Shown here: positions 26,758-36,095 of the stretch, in pieces
Position numbering within the stretch: the first letter of the stretch is position 1
How the letters are laid out: every line of letters begins with the position of its first letter
Source of the DNA: Paenibacillus pectinilyticus
Lineage (GTDB): Bacteria; Bacillota; Bacilli; Paenibacillales; NBRC-103111
DNA length: 64,000 nucleotides
Assembly (NCBI RefSeq): GCF_001700435.1
Contig: NZ_LYPC01000028.1
Location: forward strand, 196,288-260,287
Direction: 5' to 3'
Made by a program: the position numbers and the translations under genes
The notes under the pieces: generated by a model
The model's input: only the letters and a program-made list of their open reading frames with translations
Told to the model about the DNA's origin: nothing
The model's database searches: none

Positions 26758-29103
26758 TTACACCTCTCCTTGCATCGGGAGCTTGATGATAAATGCATAC
26801 GAACCCGATCCGACTTTGTATACGTGATAACCGGTTTCATCCTGATGTTGAAATGTGATATTAGTCCAATACTCTTCCGTTTGACCCGCTTCTTCGATAT
26901 CTGCTCGGGTTGCGGCAGGTAGAGCGAGCGTCGCTGTTAGTTGGGGAGGTACGGTCACATCGACGTGCAAATACGACTCCGTATTCCTCCATTGCATAGC
27001 CGCACGCCCCTCTGGAAGATCGTGATGTGCTTTCACCCAATCCACACCCTGTACCGGTTGAACTCTGTATGCAAGCAATTCTGTGTCATGCGAGTCGTAC
27101 GCGATACGAATGCCTGCTAACCCCGCATATAACCACTCTTCCGCATGCCCTAGCATAAAATGATTCTGCGACAGCCCCTCGGTCGGGCCGTTCCAAAGCT
27201 CCGTCAATGTCGTCGCGCCGTGTTCAATCTGATACCCATAACTGGGGTGCTCCGTCCTCGTCAGCATATCCATCACAACATCAGACTGATGATAACGCGT
27301 CAGCGCCATTAATAGAAAACGGAAGCCAACATCACCCCCGGTCATACTATTGCCGCGTGAGCGGATGTCCTGTAGGAGCTGGCTAAGGGTTTGTTCCTGC
27401 AGATGCACTGGAACCAAACCAACGGCAAGCGGCATGGCGAGCGAAGTTTGGCTCCCGGTCGCATAGGTTCCCGTCTTCTCATCATAGAATTCGCGCTGAA
27501 AATCTGCGTGGATGACAGCTGCAAGCTCTTGGAAAGCATCTGCATCCGCCTGATATCCCAGCACAGTAGCGATAGCCTGCATGGTGGTGACATCATAATA
27601 ATAGATGGCCGTCGCAGTCAGGCTGATCGGCGTATTCTGCGGGAAACCATCTCGCGATTTCGGCCCAACATCGCACCAATCACCGAGTCCTTCGTTGAAC
27701 AAGCCGTTCGCCGCACGATCACGCAAATAGCTGACGTAGCGTTTCATCCCTTCGTAGTGCCGCTCCAACAGCTCTTCGTCTCGGTACCACTTGTAGGTAT
27801 ACCAAGCGGCCAGAATATAGGCGCTCCCCCATTCTGGCGAATCTCGAAAACCGTTCTCGAATACGACGAATTCGGGGGCAATGTCGGGCACTAGCCCATT
27901 TTCCAATTGCGCATGGCCCATATCGGCTACGATTTTGCTATATAAAGCGCTAACGTCATAGTTGTACATAATCGAAGGTCCCATCAAATGGACTTCTTCC
28001 AGCCAACCTAGCTTCTCTCGGTGCGGACAATCGGTCATGACACTTTTCATATTGCTGAGAATAGCTCGATTAACAATAGCGTGAATCCCATTGAGGAGGG
28101 GATTGGAGCACTCAAAGGCACCGGTAACGTTCACATCGGGATAAATCATCTCCGCTTGTATATCCAGCAGCTGCGGCATATTTGCCCAATCAGGGATTGT
28201 GTCGGTATGTACATGGCAAGCCCCCTCCACTTGCATATACCGAAATCCTGTATACGTAAAGCGAGGATGCCACTGCTCAACCCCGTCCCCTTTCATCGTA
28301 TAAGAATAAGATGTCGGTGAACCCGTCCATTGCTGCGAAACAGTACCATCTGAATGCAGCAGCTCGCCAGGTATCAATTTGACTGTAGATCCACGCGGGC
28401 CTTGCAGCTGTATGTTTACCCAACCGGAAACATTCTGGCCAAAATCGCAAACGATAACGCCAGTCTTGTGGACTACGATGCTGACAGCAGGTAATCGCTC
28501 CATGATTTTATTGGAGGGAAATGATTGTTCGACTAATTGACCTGCTGGTGCCTCGACAAGAATTGCGTGTGGCCAGTCATCCGTCGAGAACCCTGGGCAA
28601 TCCCAACCCGATAGCTCTTGTGTGGCATCATAATCTTCCCCGCCATAGATACAAGAGAATAGGATCGGCCCATCCGCTGTGTTCCAATGCTCATCACTAC
28701 AGATCGTCTGCGTCGAACCATTGGCATAGGTAAGCTCTATTTGCAGGATTAGCTTGGGATCGCCAAAGCTTCCTACATACTTTGCATACCTACCGCCCAG
28801 GACCCGATAGAATCCGTTACCTAGCATCACGCCAACCGCATTGCTACCTTCTCTTAAATAGGAAGTGATATCGTAAACTTTGTATAAACACGTCTTGTTG
28901 TAGTCCGTCCAGCCCGGCTCCAGCACGTAGTCAGTTACAGGGCTTCCGTTCATACGCATCTCAAAATGCCCTAACCCACAGACGTAAGCTGCAGCACTTG
29001 TAACAGGCTGATCAACCGTAAATTCCCGTCTAAGTAACGGAAGTGAGCTCTCTAACCTACCTGCTCCGATCCACTTGGCTTTCCATTCATAGGCAGCTGA
29101 CAT
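26758..29103 (-). CDS. GH78 alpha-L-rhamnosidase
   Basis: The 781-residue protein has N-terminal beta-sandwich domains (WIGAGRLESSLPLLRREF, GLGHFEMRMNGSPVTDYVLE, GNGFYRVLGG). The (alpha/alpha)6 barrel carries the GH78 acidic signature DCPHREKLGWLEE, then GLGDWCDVGP, and the late TLTELWNG...SQNHFMLGHAEEWLY with the conserved histidine. There is no signal peptide, so it acts on imported oligosaccharides. In gellan breakdown by Bacillus sp. GL1, a GH78 rhamnosidase follows the GH88 enzyme; the same pairing is seen here. Confidence 0.93.
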   Translation of the reverse strand: MSAAYEWKAKWIGAGRLESSLPLLRREFTVDQPVTSAAAYVCGLGHFEMRMNGSPVTDYVLEPGWTDYNKTCLYKVYDITSYLREGSNAVGVMLGNGFYRVLGGRYAKYVGSFGDPKLILQIELTYANGSTQTICSDEHWNTADGPILFSCIYGGEDYDATQELSGWDCPGFSTDDWPHAILVEAPAGQLVEQSFPSNKIMERLPAVSIVVHKTGVIVCDFGQNVSGWVNIQLQGPRGSTVKLIPGELLHSDGTVSQQWTGSPTSYSYTMKGDGVEQWHPRFTYTGFRYMQVEGACHVHTDTIPDWANMPQLLDIQAEMIYPDVNVTGAFECSNPLLNGIHAIVNRAILSNMKSVMTDCPHREKLGWLEEVHLMGPSIMYNYDVSALYSKIVADMGHAQLENGLVPDIAPEFVVFENGFRDSPEWGSAYILAAWYTYKWYRDEELLERHYEGMKRYVSYLRDRAANGLFNEGLGDWCDVGPKSRDGFPQNTPISLTATAIYYYDVTTMQAIATVLGYQADADAFQELAAVIHADFQREFYDEKTGTYATGSQTSLAMPLAVGLVPVHLQEQTLSQLLQDIRSRGNSMTGGDVGFRFLLMALTRYHQSDVVMDMLTRTEHPSYGYQIEHGATTLTELWNGPTEGLSQNHFMLGHAEEWLYAGLAGIRIAYDSHDTELLAYRVQPVQGVDWVKAHHDLPEGRAAMQWRNTESYLHVDVTVPPQLTATLALPAATRADIEEAGQTEEYWTNITFQHQDETGYHVYKVGSGSYAFIIKLPMQGEV

Positions 29104-29127
29104 GCCACTCCCTGCTTTCGCGATAAA

Positions 29128-30009
29128 TTAACCTTTCAAGCTTCCAATCGTGAGTCCTCGGACAAAATACTTCTGGAAGAACGGGAACACGGCAAGCAAC
29201 GGCCCTGCAGCAACAACTGCCAAGGCAAAACGCATCGTTTCCGTCGGCACGGTCATGGCACTCGCATCGAATTCGCTTGGGAAATCATGCGCCATTTGCC
29301 TAATAAACTCAGCTTGAGCTAATACGCGTTGCAGGAAATATTGCAGGACATATAAATTTTCATTGCGGATATAGTACAAGGCTGTTTGCCAATCGTTCCA
29401 TTTGACCAGCACATTAATAAGTGCCATCGTGGCAAAAACCGGCGTGGATAGCGGGATAATAATGCGCCAATAGATATGAAATTCGTTAGCACCATCTACC
29501 TTAGCTGACTCGATCAACGCACCAGGAAGTTCCTGAAAGAAAGTTCGAAAGATGACAATGTACAGTGGAAAACACAGATTTAGTAAAATATATACCCAGA
29601 TCGTATCGCCCAAATGCAGGTACTGTGTGTTGATAATGTAGGAAGGAATCAAGCCGCCGCCAAAAATGGTAGTAAACACAATCAGGAAGGTGACCGGCTT
29701 GCGGAGCGTGAAATTTGGCCGAGAAATCGCGTAACCGCACATCGACATGATCAACACACTTAACAAGGTACCGACAACCGATTGGGTAAGCGTAACTGCG
29801 TAGGCACGAAATACTTGATGCATATTGGCAAAAACAATTTTGTAAGCCGTCAGATCCCATTGCTCGGGAAATAATTTATAGCCATGACTCTGAACCAGAC
29901 CTTCATTGGAGAACGAGACCGAAATGACCAGAACAATGGGCAAGACGAAAGCCAACGAGATCAATAGGAGAACAAGGTGAACAAGCAGGGGGTCTTTGCT
30001 TCGAACCAT
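29128..30009 (-). CDS. Carbohydrate ABC transporter permease (CUT1, YtcP/AraQ-like)
   Basis: It is a 293-residue polytopic protein. It has the binding-protein-dependent transport EAA loop ESAKVDGANEFHIYWRIIIPLSTPV, which contacts the ATPase, and the typical C-terminal FPFFQKYFVRGLTIGSLKG. It is 24 bp from the GH78 gene downstream and 24 bp after the first permease. No ATPase gene is present; CUT1 systems in Bacillota often share a common MsmX-type ATPase encoded elsewhere. Confidence 0.93.
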   Translation of the reverse strand: MVRSKDPLLVHLVLLLISLAFVLPIVLVISVSFSNEGLVQSHGYKLFPEQWDLTAYKIVFANMHQVFRAYAVTLTQSVVGTLLSVLIMSMCGYAISRPNFTLRKPVTFLIVFTTIFGGGLIPSYIINTQYLHLGDTIWVYILLNLCFPLYIVIFRTFFQELPGALIESAKVDGANEFHIYWRIIIPLSTPVFATMALINVLVKWNDWQTALYYIRNENLYVLQYFLQRVLAQAEFIRQMAHDFPSEFDASAMTVPTETMRFALAVVAAGPLLAVFPFFQKYFVRGLTIGSLKG

Positions 30010-30032
30010 AACTGAACCTCATCTTTCCCGGG

Positions 30033-30989
30033 TCAAAATAAAGAGTGATCCGCATTTATTTTCTTTATTGCTTTATTGACGAAGAGGAAGAAAAACAATC
30101 CGACAACTGATTGTATGAGGCCAACCGCAGTGCCTATACTGAAATCACCGGAACGCAGCCCACGAAATACGTAGGTGTCAATGACATCTGTCGTTCTATA
30201 TAGCGTGCCGACATCACGTGGGATTTGATAGAACAGCCCAAATTCCCCTCTGAATATATCGCCGATGGCGAGTAAAACGAGAATGGACAACACAGGCATT
30301 AAGGATGGCATCGAAATATGCCAGGATTGCTGCCAACGGCTTGCACCATCAATTTTGGCCGCTTCATAAATTTCAGGATCAATGCTGATCAGGGCTGCAT
30401 AATAAATCAAACTGTAGAACCCGATATAACGCCAAATGTTCGTGAATGTTAGAATAAAAGGCCAATAAGCAGGATGAGCATACAAATCAATTGAGTGACC
30501 GCTTAGAAAATCTGCGATTTGCGTCACAACACCTTTTTCCGGTTGAAACAGCGTGTACGTAATATAACTAATTAGCACCCAAGACAAGAAATAAGGAAAC
30601 ATCATCGTCGTTTGATAATATTTGAGTGCAAGCTTACTGCGTATTTCATAGAGAAGCAGCGCTGCCCCCATATAAAAGATGTTGCCTACAACGATAAAGC
30701 CGATTCCATAGCCGAGTGTATTTCGTGTCAACCGCCAAAAATCTTGCGATTTAAAGAAAAACTCAAAGTTTTTAAACCCAACCCAATCGCTTCCCAGAAT
30801 GCCTTTGACATACGAATAATCCTTAAAAGCGATAACGAGTCCGAACATAGGCCAATATTGAAAAATCAAAAAATAGACGATCGCCGGAAGCGCTAGACTC
30901 AGCAGTATCCAGTTATCCTTTAGAAACGCTTTGCTGCGTCTTCGAGGAACACGCACAGCCAGTTCTTTCCGCCTATTGTATGCGAGCAT
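30033..30989 (-). CDS. Carbohydrate ABC transporter permease (CUT1, LplB-like)
   Basis: This 318-residue permease has six predicted helices. It has the LplB-type start (DNWILLSLALPAIVYFLIFQ), the WPMFGLVIAFKDYS segment and the EAA loop YEAAKIDGASRWQQSWHISMPSL. It forms the heterodimeric channel with the next permease. It lies downstream of the binding lipoprotein, from which it is separated by a stable stem-loop. The start ATG 30989 has GGGAGGGAATGCG upstream. Confidence 0.93.
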   Translation of the reverse strand: MLAYNRRKELAVRVPRRRSKAFLKDNWILLSLALPAIVYFLIFQYWPMFGLVIAFKDYSYVKGILGSDWVGFKNFEFFFKSQDFWRLTRNTLGYGIGFIVVGNIFYMGAALLLYEIRSKLALKYYQTTMMFPYFLSWVLISYITYTLFQPEKGVVTQIADFLSGHSIDLYAHPAYWPFILTFTNIWRYIGFYSLIYYAALISIDPEIYEAAKIDGASRWQQSWHISMPSLMPVLSILVLLAIGDIFRGEFGLFYQIPRDVGTLYRTTDVIDTYVFRGLRSGDFSIGTAVGLIQSVVGLFFFLFVNKAIKKINADHSLF

Positions 30990-31024
30990 CGCATTCCCTC
31001 CCTATCCCTTTCTGCCGTTGATAA

Positions 31025-31059
31025 ACAAATGGCTGGGAAGGAAAATCCCAGCCATTTGT
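31025..31059 (-). other. Intercistronic stem-loop between binding-protein and permease genes
   Basis: A perfect 14-bp inverted repeat, ACAAATGGCTGGGA and TCCCAGCCATTTGT, is separated by 7 bases. There is no long T-run after it on the minus strand (only TTTAT). Such hairpins often stabilise the upstream message and lower readthrough, giving more binding protein than permease. Confidence 0.8.
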
Positions 31060-31077
31060 CTGCATCAAGACAGTTTC

Positions 31078-32658
31078 TTATTTGGCGCCCTTGCCTTTCA
31101 AGTACGCATCCACTTGTTTTTGAAGCTCCGCTTTGACCTTCTCCGAGCCTGCTGTCCGCATCTTCGTGATCATATCGTTGTACAACTGCTCCCAATTCTC
31201 CATAGCGCCAAGTTCCAACACCGTATATTCTTTGGAAATCGCAGCAATTTGTGCCAACTCGTTCTTAATGTTCGAAATATTCGGTTTAAAGCCTACAATA
31301 GGATGAATAATCGCTTTGCCATTTGCTTCTTTCTCTACCCAGTCATTGATGCCAGGTGAATCCGCTGTTGTTTCCCATGCGTTAAATTGGTTACCTACAA
31401 CGAATTTCCCAAGTCCATATTTCGGTTTATTGTCTGGTCCATTAATAACCTCGATGCGGTTGTCGCCAACTTTCTTGTAATGCTGGCCTTCAATCCCATA
31501 GACAAGGAGGTTGTATAAATCTTTGCCTTTTTTCGTATTCATAAGATCGATGAGCTGCATTGCACGTTCTGGATTTTTGGACGTTCTTGCAATCGCTGTG
31601 CTTGAGCTGCTGTCGAGTACGCTAATTGTGAAATTTTTGTCCATGTTCACAACATCAACAGGGAAGCCAGCTTTCACTGTCTCTGCTTGCTCTTGACCAA
31701 TCCAGTTCGTGTGGAACCAGAGGGAATAGCCGTCTTTTTTGGACTCATCCTGCCTGCGGTTCGCGTTACTTGCCACGTCTTTACGGATGTAGCCTTTCTT
31801 GAACCAATCTGCCATAACCCCATAGTATTGCTTCATCGCTGGAATCTCAGGCGTTAACTGAACAGTGTACGTCTTGTCGTCAAAAGGAATTGTGAAGTTA
31901 GGCGTCAGCTGAATACCTTTATTCTCCGCGGAGAACACAGCGTCGCTGATACCTTTATTCAGCACATTATTCTCTTTCAATTTTGCCATATAGTCTTCGA
32001 TCAGCTTGTAGTCTTCCGTTCTCAATGCTTTGCCAGGTCTCGAGGTTAAGGTATTCTCGAATTGCGTGCGATCTAAATATTTGTCTGCCAAATCCTTCGG
32101 CGTACGCATACCTAGTTTTAAGTCCACCATGTCTTTATAGGAAGGAATGGAGTAAATTTTCCCGTCGACCTTCGCCAGATCAAGTACCCAGGAAGGTATC
32201 TCTTTCAAGTAGTCTTGACCGTATTTCTTAAGGAGGTCATCGAGCTGCAGGTACGAGCCTTTCGCAACTTCATCCCCATAAGGAATATAGAAGCCCGTCC
32301 AAGCTAGGTCGACCTGTTCACCGGAAGCGGCGATTAAATTCCATTTTTGCTGGTATTCCGTATTCAAAATAACGTTAAACTCAACCGTCGTATTCGGTAA
32401 ATACTTCTGTAATTGCTTGTTGAATTCGGCGAATACCTTGTCGAACTCCTCCGTCTTATTCACCGCATACAAGACCCACTTCAGGGTAACTGGCTTCTGA
32501 GCCTCTGTTGCCACCGGAGTCACCGTTGAAGCAGCTGGACTGCTGCTGGTCTGTGCCTTCGTGTCGTCCTTCGATGCACTACTACAGGCACTCAAAATCA
32601 TTAGAAACGTCATGCAGAAGACGACCATCACGCTAAGCCACTTTCTATTTTTGACCAT
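31078..32658 (-). CDS. Extracellular sugar-binding lipoprotein of ABC transporter (LplA/YtcQ-like)
   Basis: It has a lipoprotein signal (VVFCMTFLMILSACSS; the lipobox cysteine follows LSA), then a serine/threonine-rich linker and a periplasmic-binding-protein type 1 fold. Recognisable pieces are TLKWVLYAVNKTEEFDKVFAEF and ASGEQVDLAWTGFYIPYGDE. Length is 526 residues from ATG 32658, chosen because GTGAGGGGCAACGG precedes it; the frame extends 5 codons more. It is the first gene of the transporter-GH78-GH88-lyase operon and should capture the oligosaccharide. In the 313 bp upstream I see no clear promoter, only the terminator of the neighbouring gene. Confidence 0.93.
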   Translation of the reverse strand: MVKNRKWLSVMVVFCMTFLMILSACSSASKDDTKAQTSSSPAASTVTPVATEAQKPVTLKWVLYAVNKTEEFDKVFAEFNKQLQKYLPNTTVEFNVILNTEYQQKWNLIAASGEQVDLAWTGFYIPYGDEVAKGSYLQLDDLLKKYGQDYLKEIPSWVLDLAKVDGKIYSIPSYKDMVDLKLGMRTPKDLADKYLDRTQFENTLTSRPGKALRTEDYKLIEDYMAKLKENNVLNKGISDAVFSAENKGIQLTPNFTIPFDDKTYTVQLTPEIPAMKQYYGVMADWFKKGYIRKDVASNANRRQDESKKDGYSLWFHTNWIGQEQAETVKAGFPVDVVNMDKNFTISVLDSSSSTAIARTSKNPERAMQLIDLMNTKKGKDLYNLLVYGIEGQHYKKVGDNRIEVINGPDNKPKYGLGKFVVGNQFNAWETTADSPGINDWVEKEANGKAIIHPIVGFKPNISNIKNELAQIAAISKEYTVLELGAMENWEQLYNDMITKMRTAGSEKVKAELQKQVDAYLKGKGAK

Positions 32659-32915
32659 TCCGTTGCCCCTCACTTATGTACATATTTGAGATTGGCGTTG
32701 TCGCTTACTCTTCGCTATCCCTTGAATTAATTGTAAGGCTTAAGCTTATCACTTTCCGCTCCAAATAATTGACTTTGCTCACTTATTTGTATCACTTCTG
32801 GAAGAAGGGAAGTGTCTAGATTTTGTTTTGTTCTCTTATCTTGATATTATACTGTTCTGTCTAAAATGGGATATTCCTAGTCATGTGGGAAGATGTAGGG
32901 TGTGACGTAAAACAA

Positions 32916-32953
32916 AAACAGCGATGCAAGAATGATCTCTTGAACCGCTGTTT
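32916..32953 (-). terminator. Terminator after the nucleotidyltransferase gene
   Basis: The minus strand has AAACAGCGGTTCAAGA, loop, TCTTGCATCGCTGTTT with one interior mismatch region, followed by TTGTTTT. It lies about 20 bp after the stop codon of the 32972-33754 gene. Confidence 0.8.
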
Positions 32954-32971
32954 ATATATTCATGAATCACC

Positions 32972-33754
32972 CTATCCCCATACTTCTTTCAATGCCTTAC
33001 GAAATAAATCATCAAGCTCCCGGTCCTGAGCACCATCACCCGTCTCCATACGTGAAGCCATTTGATCGTAATAGGCGATTCTCTCCTCTAAAAACTCATT
33101 AATCGGATTAATTCGTGGCTCATAATCCATCTCATCGCCCGCTATTTTACGGACTAGCAAATCTTGAATAGCTGCTTTCAGCTGACTACCCTCTGGCACT
33201 AAACGATCAACGAGTGCTTGAAATTCTATAGGCGGCATTGTGTTACTACGCTCAATCCATGCGCAGGCCAAGATCGGGCGCAGCACATAGAAATACTTTT
33301 TGATTTTGACATGATCACCCTGCAAATATTCCCGATAGTTCCCTTTCGCCATGTGCAGGTAGTGGTGCATACAAGACTTTGGTGAAAAAGTTAGTGGAGA
33401 GATGTGCCGGATTTGCTCAGCCACCGAAAAGTGCTCCATATACGATATGGGAGATTGCAGCCACTCTAGCAACGGCGGGTTCGATTTGCGAAATAAATGT
33501 AAAGCTTTTTTCAAATCCCAGCCATTGATATCCAGCATGTCGCTGATCGGCCGTTCGATGACATCGCGTTTCTCATAAATGGATAAGTACCACTCTACTG
33601 GCCTAATGTAGATAAATCTTACGTCGTAATCGCTATCTTTGGATGGGAATCCCCACGCACGACTGCCCGATTCACAAGCATATAAGATACGAACATCTTC
33701 TTCCTTTTCGATCCGTTTCAATTCTTCTAGAATTTGGTGGTGAACATCGGACAT
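32972..33754 (-). CDS. RlaP/YcgL-like nucleotidyltransferase
   Basis: The 260-residue protein has the polymerase-beta-type nucleotidyltransferase motif ESGSRAWGFPSKDSDYDVRF (GS...G..SDxD), followed by the YcgL/RlaP-specific pattern: YLSIYEKRDVIE, LDINGWDLKKALHLFRKSNP, LEWLQSPI, and KKYFYVLRPILACAWIER. Relatives are found beside RNA ligases and other RNA-repair genes, where a nucleotide-transfer role is suspected but not proven. Here it is divergent from the WYL/macro-domain operon, 210 bp away, and a KptA RNA 2'-phosphotransferase lies 5 kb further on. ATG 33754 has AAAGGAGGAAGAACC upstream. Confidence 0.88.
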   Translation of the reverse strand: MSDVHHQILEELKRIEKEEDVRILYACESGSRAWGFPSKDSDYDVRFIYIRPVEWYLSIYEKRDVIERPISDMLDINGWDLKKALHLFRKSNPPLLEWLQSPISYMEHFSVAEQIRHISPLTFSPKSCMHHYLHMAKGNYREYLQGDHVKIKKYFYVLRPILACAWIERSNTMPPIEFQALVDRLVPEGSQLKAAIQDLLVRKIAGDEMDYEPRINPINEFLEERIAYYDQMASRMETGDGAQDRELDDLFRKALKEVWG

Positions 33755-33964
33755 GTGGTTCTTCCTCCTTTACTATTTGTCTGTTAATCTACATCTTCTT
33801 CCAATTCTATAGCGGCTACCTGTCGACCTTATATACCTATTCTCGCTCATTTCTAACGTAACGAACATGGCGAAAGTATTACGACGACAGAGAAAGTTTT
33901 CCATTTCGCCCAATTCCATCCCCTGTTACAATGGATATAGATGTAGATGAAACGGAGGATTCCC

Positions 33965-35275
33965 GTGGCTAAGGAAAGCTTTGATAAAGAGATACAGTTT
34001 CTACGCATGCTCGTACTGACGAGTGGCGCCTACAATAGACAGCAATTTTCAGAGCGGCTGGGCATCTCCATACATACTTTTGACAAGACAATTCGAAGGT
34101 TAAAAGAGATCGTAAGCTCCACCTACCAGCACTTGCCGCAGGAGGAACGTAAAGAATTCGCTGAGACCATTCGCTTCAGCTATTACGAGTCGACCGATCC
34201 GATGCTGTTGTTCCTGTTTCGTGCCAAATCTCTGAAAGAATCGGAATCGCAGAGAATTTCCTTGCTTTTAGCCGCAATGAATGAAAATGCACTGACAGCC
34301 ATGGAGCTGCTGGACTTCATCTGTGCTAGTCAATCTTCCGAGCTTTCCCTCCCAGACGAGAAAACGATTCGTTCCGATCTCAAGTATTTGGAGGAAGTCG
34401 GTGTTGTGAAAAGACAGCCCAGCGCACGCCCCTATCGATATCGGATTCAGAACGATCTGATCCATGAGCTGTCAGATGAGGAGCTGTATGACCTCTATGA
34501 TTTTGTGGACGTCATGGCCAACACGCAAGTGCCATCTGTGCAAGGTTATTTGCTGCGAGATGGTTTGAAAAAACATCTGCTTCGCCAGCAGGCCCAGAAA
34601 CATGCCATTGAACCTTTTTTATATAAATACCACTATTACTCTCGGATTTTAGATGAAGCGCATCTGTTTACGATCCTCAGTGCCATTCGCAGTCATCGTA
34701 AAATTCGGTTTTTATATTTTTCACCGAAGTCTGAGAAAAGCTATGGATCCAAGAACACCAACCCCTTATTCGAGCGAGATACGAACGGAAAAGTTGAAAC
34801 CACACTTCCCCTGAAAGTGGTCTACGATCACCAGTATGGGCGATGGTATCTGCTTTCCAATGGTAGAGAGGGGATACGAAAATACCGTTTGGAGGGCATT
34901 ACTCAGATCGAAGAAGATGAACTCGTTGCCGAGGATGTGTTTGAGAACAGGACGAATGAACTGCTTGAGAAAATACGATATAGCTGGCTGATCGATACGG
35001 GGCAACCCGTGACGGTGCGTGTGCGATTTTACAATCCAGAGGGATCTGAGCCTAATTTCATCAAGGAGCGCGTACGACTACAAGGCCAATGGGGACAAAT
35101 CGTGCAGGAGGACGAGCACTCGTTTATCTATGAGATCACCGTTAACGGGACGACTGAAATTAAGCCGTGGGTGCGCAGCTTCGGTTCCTCTTGCGAAATT
35201 CTCGAGCCGATCCAGTTCCGCAGGGAAATGATCGCCGAATGGAAGGAGATTCAAGCCTACTATGAATCTGTTTGA
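33965..35275 (+). CDS. WYL-domain transcriptional regulator (1)
   Basis: It begins with an N-terminal winged-helix region (TSGAYNRQQFSERLGISIHTFDKTIRRLKEI). A second helix-turn-helix-like segment follows around DEKTIRSDLKYLEEVGVVKR, and then a WYL domain (about 225-420) with IRSHRKIRFLYFSP and DHQYGRWYLLSNGREGIRKYRLEGI. I start it at GTG 33965 behind ACGGAGG; an upstream ATG at 33947 lies before that site. WYL regulators respond to nucleic-acid or nucleotide ligands and often control defence or stress genes. It overlaps the second WYL gene by 14 bp. Confidence 0.9.
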   Translation: MAKESFDKEIQFLRMLVLTSGAYNRQQFSERLGISIHTFDKTIRRLKEIVSSTYQHLPQEERKEFAETIRFSYYESTDPMLLFLFRAKSLKESESQRISLLLAAMNENALTAMELLDFICASQSSELSLPDEKTIRSDLKYLEEVGVVKRQPSARPYRYRIQNDLIHELSDEELYDLYDFVDVMANTQVPSVQGYLLRDGLKKHLLRQQAQKHAIEPFLYKYHYYSRILDEAHLFTILSAIRSHRKIRFLYFSPKSEKSYGSKNTNPLFERDTNGKVETTLPLKVVYDHQYGRWYLLSNGREGIRKYRLEGITQIEEDELVAEDVFENRTNELLEKIRYSWLIDTGQPVTVRVRFYNPEGSEPNFIKERVRLQGQWGQIVQEDEHSFIYEITVNGTTEIKPWVRSFGSSCEILEPIQFRREMIAEWKEIQAYYESV

Positions 35276-36095
35276 AAAGATTTTTAACTACCAGATTATT
35301 TCCCGGCTAGAGGATTCAGGTACGTTTATGGTCACCTCGCACGAAAGGGCCTGGCTCAAAACGATGCTGACACACCCCGCGGCGGATGAGGCTTTTACAG
35401 TAGATACGCTCGATACTCTTCGTTCAATTCTCGAGCAGGATGCGATGATGGATATTTCGGACCATCTGATTGAAAAAGCCCGCAGCAGAGAGAAACAGGT
35501 ATACCATCCTCTGTTACGTTCTTTAAGAAGGCTCATTACTGACAAAAGCGCGATTCGTTTAACTTATGAGATTAAAGGTGGGCGCATTCAGTCGGACCGC
35601 TCGGGGCTGCCGTACAAATTGGAATATTCCATGATCAAAAGAGAATGGTATTTGCTGTGGTATCAGCTGCGGAATCACACTTTTATGAGTACACGATTGG
35701 ATAAAATCGCATTTGTTTCTGCAGAACCGCTGCAAACGTTAGATGTGGACAGCATCCTTTTGAAAATAAAAAAGACACTGGACTCCCGCAAAGGCGAAGC
35801 CGTTCTTGAAGTCGTCCCTACGTACAACAGAGAGTTGTCACGTATCCTATACGCCCTCTCCAGCTTCGAGAAAGATGTTGCCTACGATGAGGAAAATGAT
35901 ATTTATCGAGTCAAAGTATGTTTACTTGGCGATGAAATGGAGTATTTGCTGAGCAAGATCCGTTTTCTTGGGAAGCGGGTTCGAGTCATTGAAGGAGATT
36001 ATATGAAAAGACGTATGCTGGAGTCAGCCACGAAGGCTTTGGGGCGGTATGGGGTGAGTGTGGTTGGCGAGGAGAAATTGGAGGGGTCCATTTGA
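35262..36095 (+). CDS. WYL-domain protein (2)
   Basis: The 277-residue protein has a short N-terminal helical part and a WYL-type core ([20 protein letters not shown], then [29 protein letters not shown]). The C-terminal part has [23 protein letters not shown] and [18 protein letters not shown], as in the WCX domain. No clear DNA-binding domain is visible. It is likely a partner of the first WYL protein. It overlaps that gene by 14 bp and the macro-domain gene by 4 bp, so the three are one translational unit. Confidence 0.88.
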   Translation: MNLFEKIFNYQIISRLEDSGTFMVTSHERAWLKTMLTHPAADEAFTVDTLDTLRSILEQDAMMDISDHLIEKARSREKQVYHPLLRSLRRLITDKSAIRLTYEIKGGRIQSDRSGLPYKLEYSMIKREWYLLWYQLRNHTFMSTRLDKIAFVSAEPLQTLDVDSILLKIKKTLDSRKGEAVLEVVPTYNRELSRILYALSSFEKDVAYDEENDIYRVKVCLLGDEMEYLLSKIRFLGKRVRVIEGDYMKRRMLESATKALGRYGVSVVGEEKLEGSI

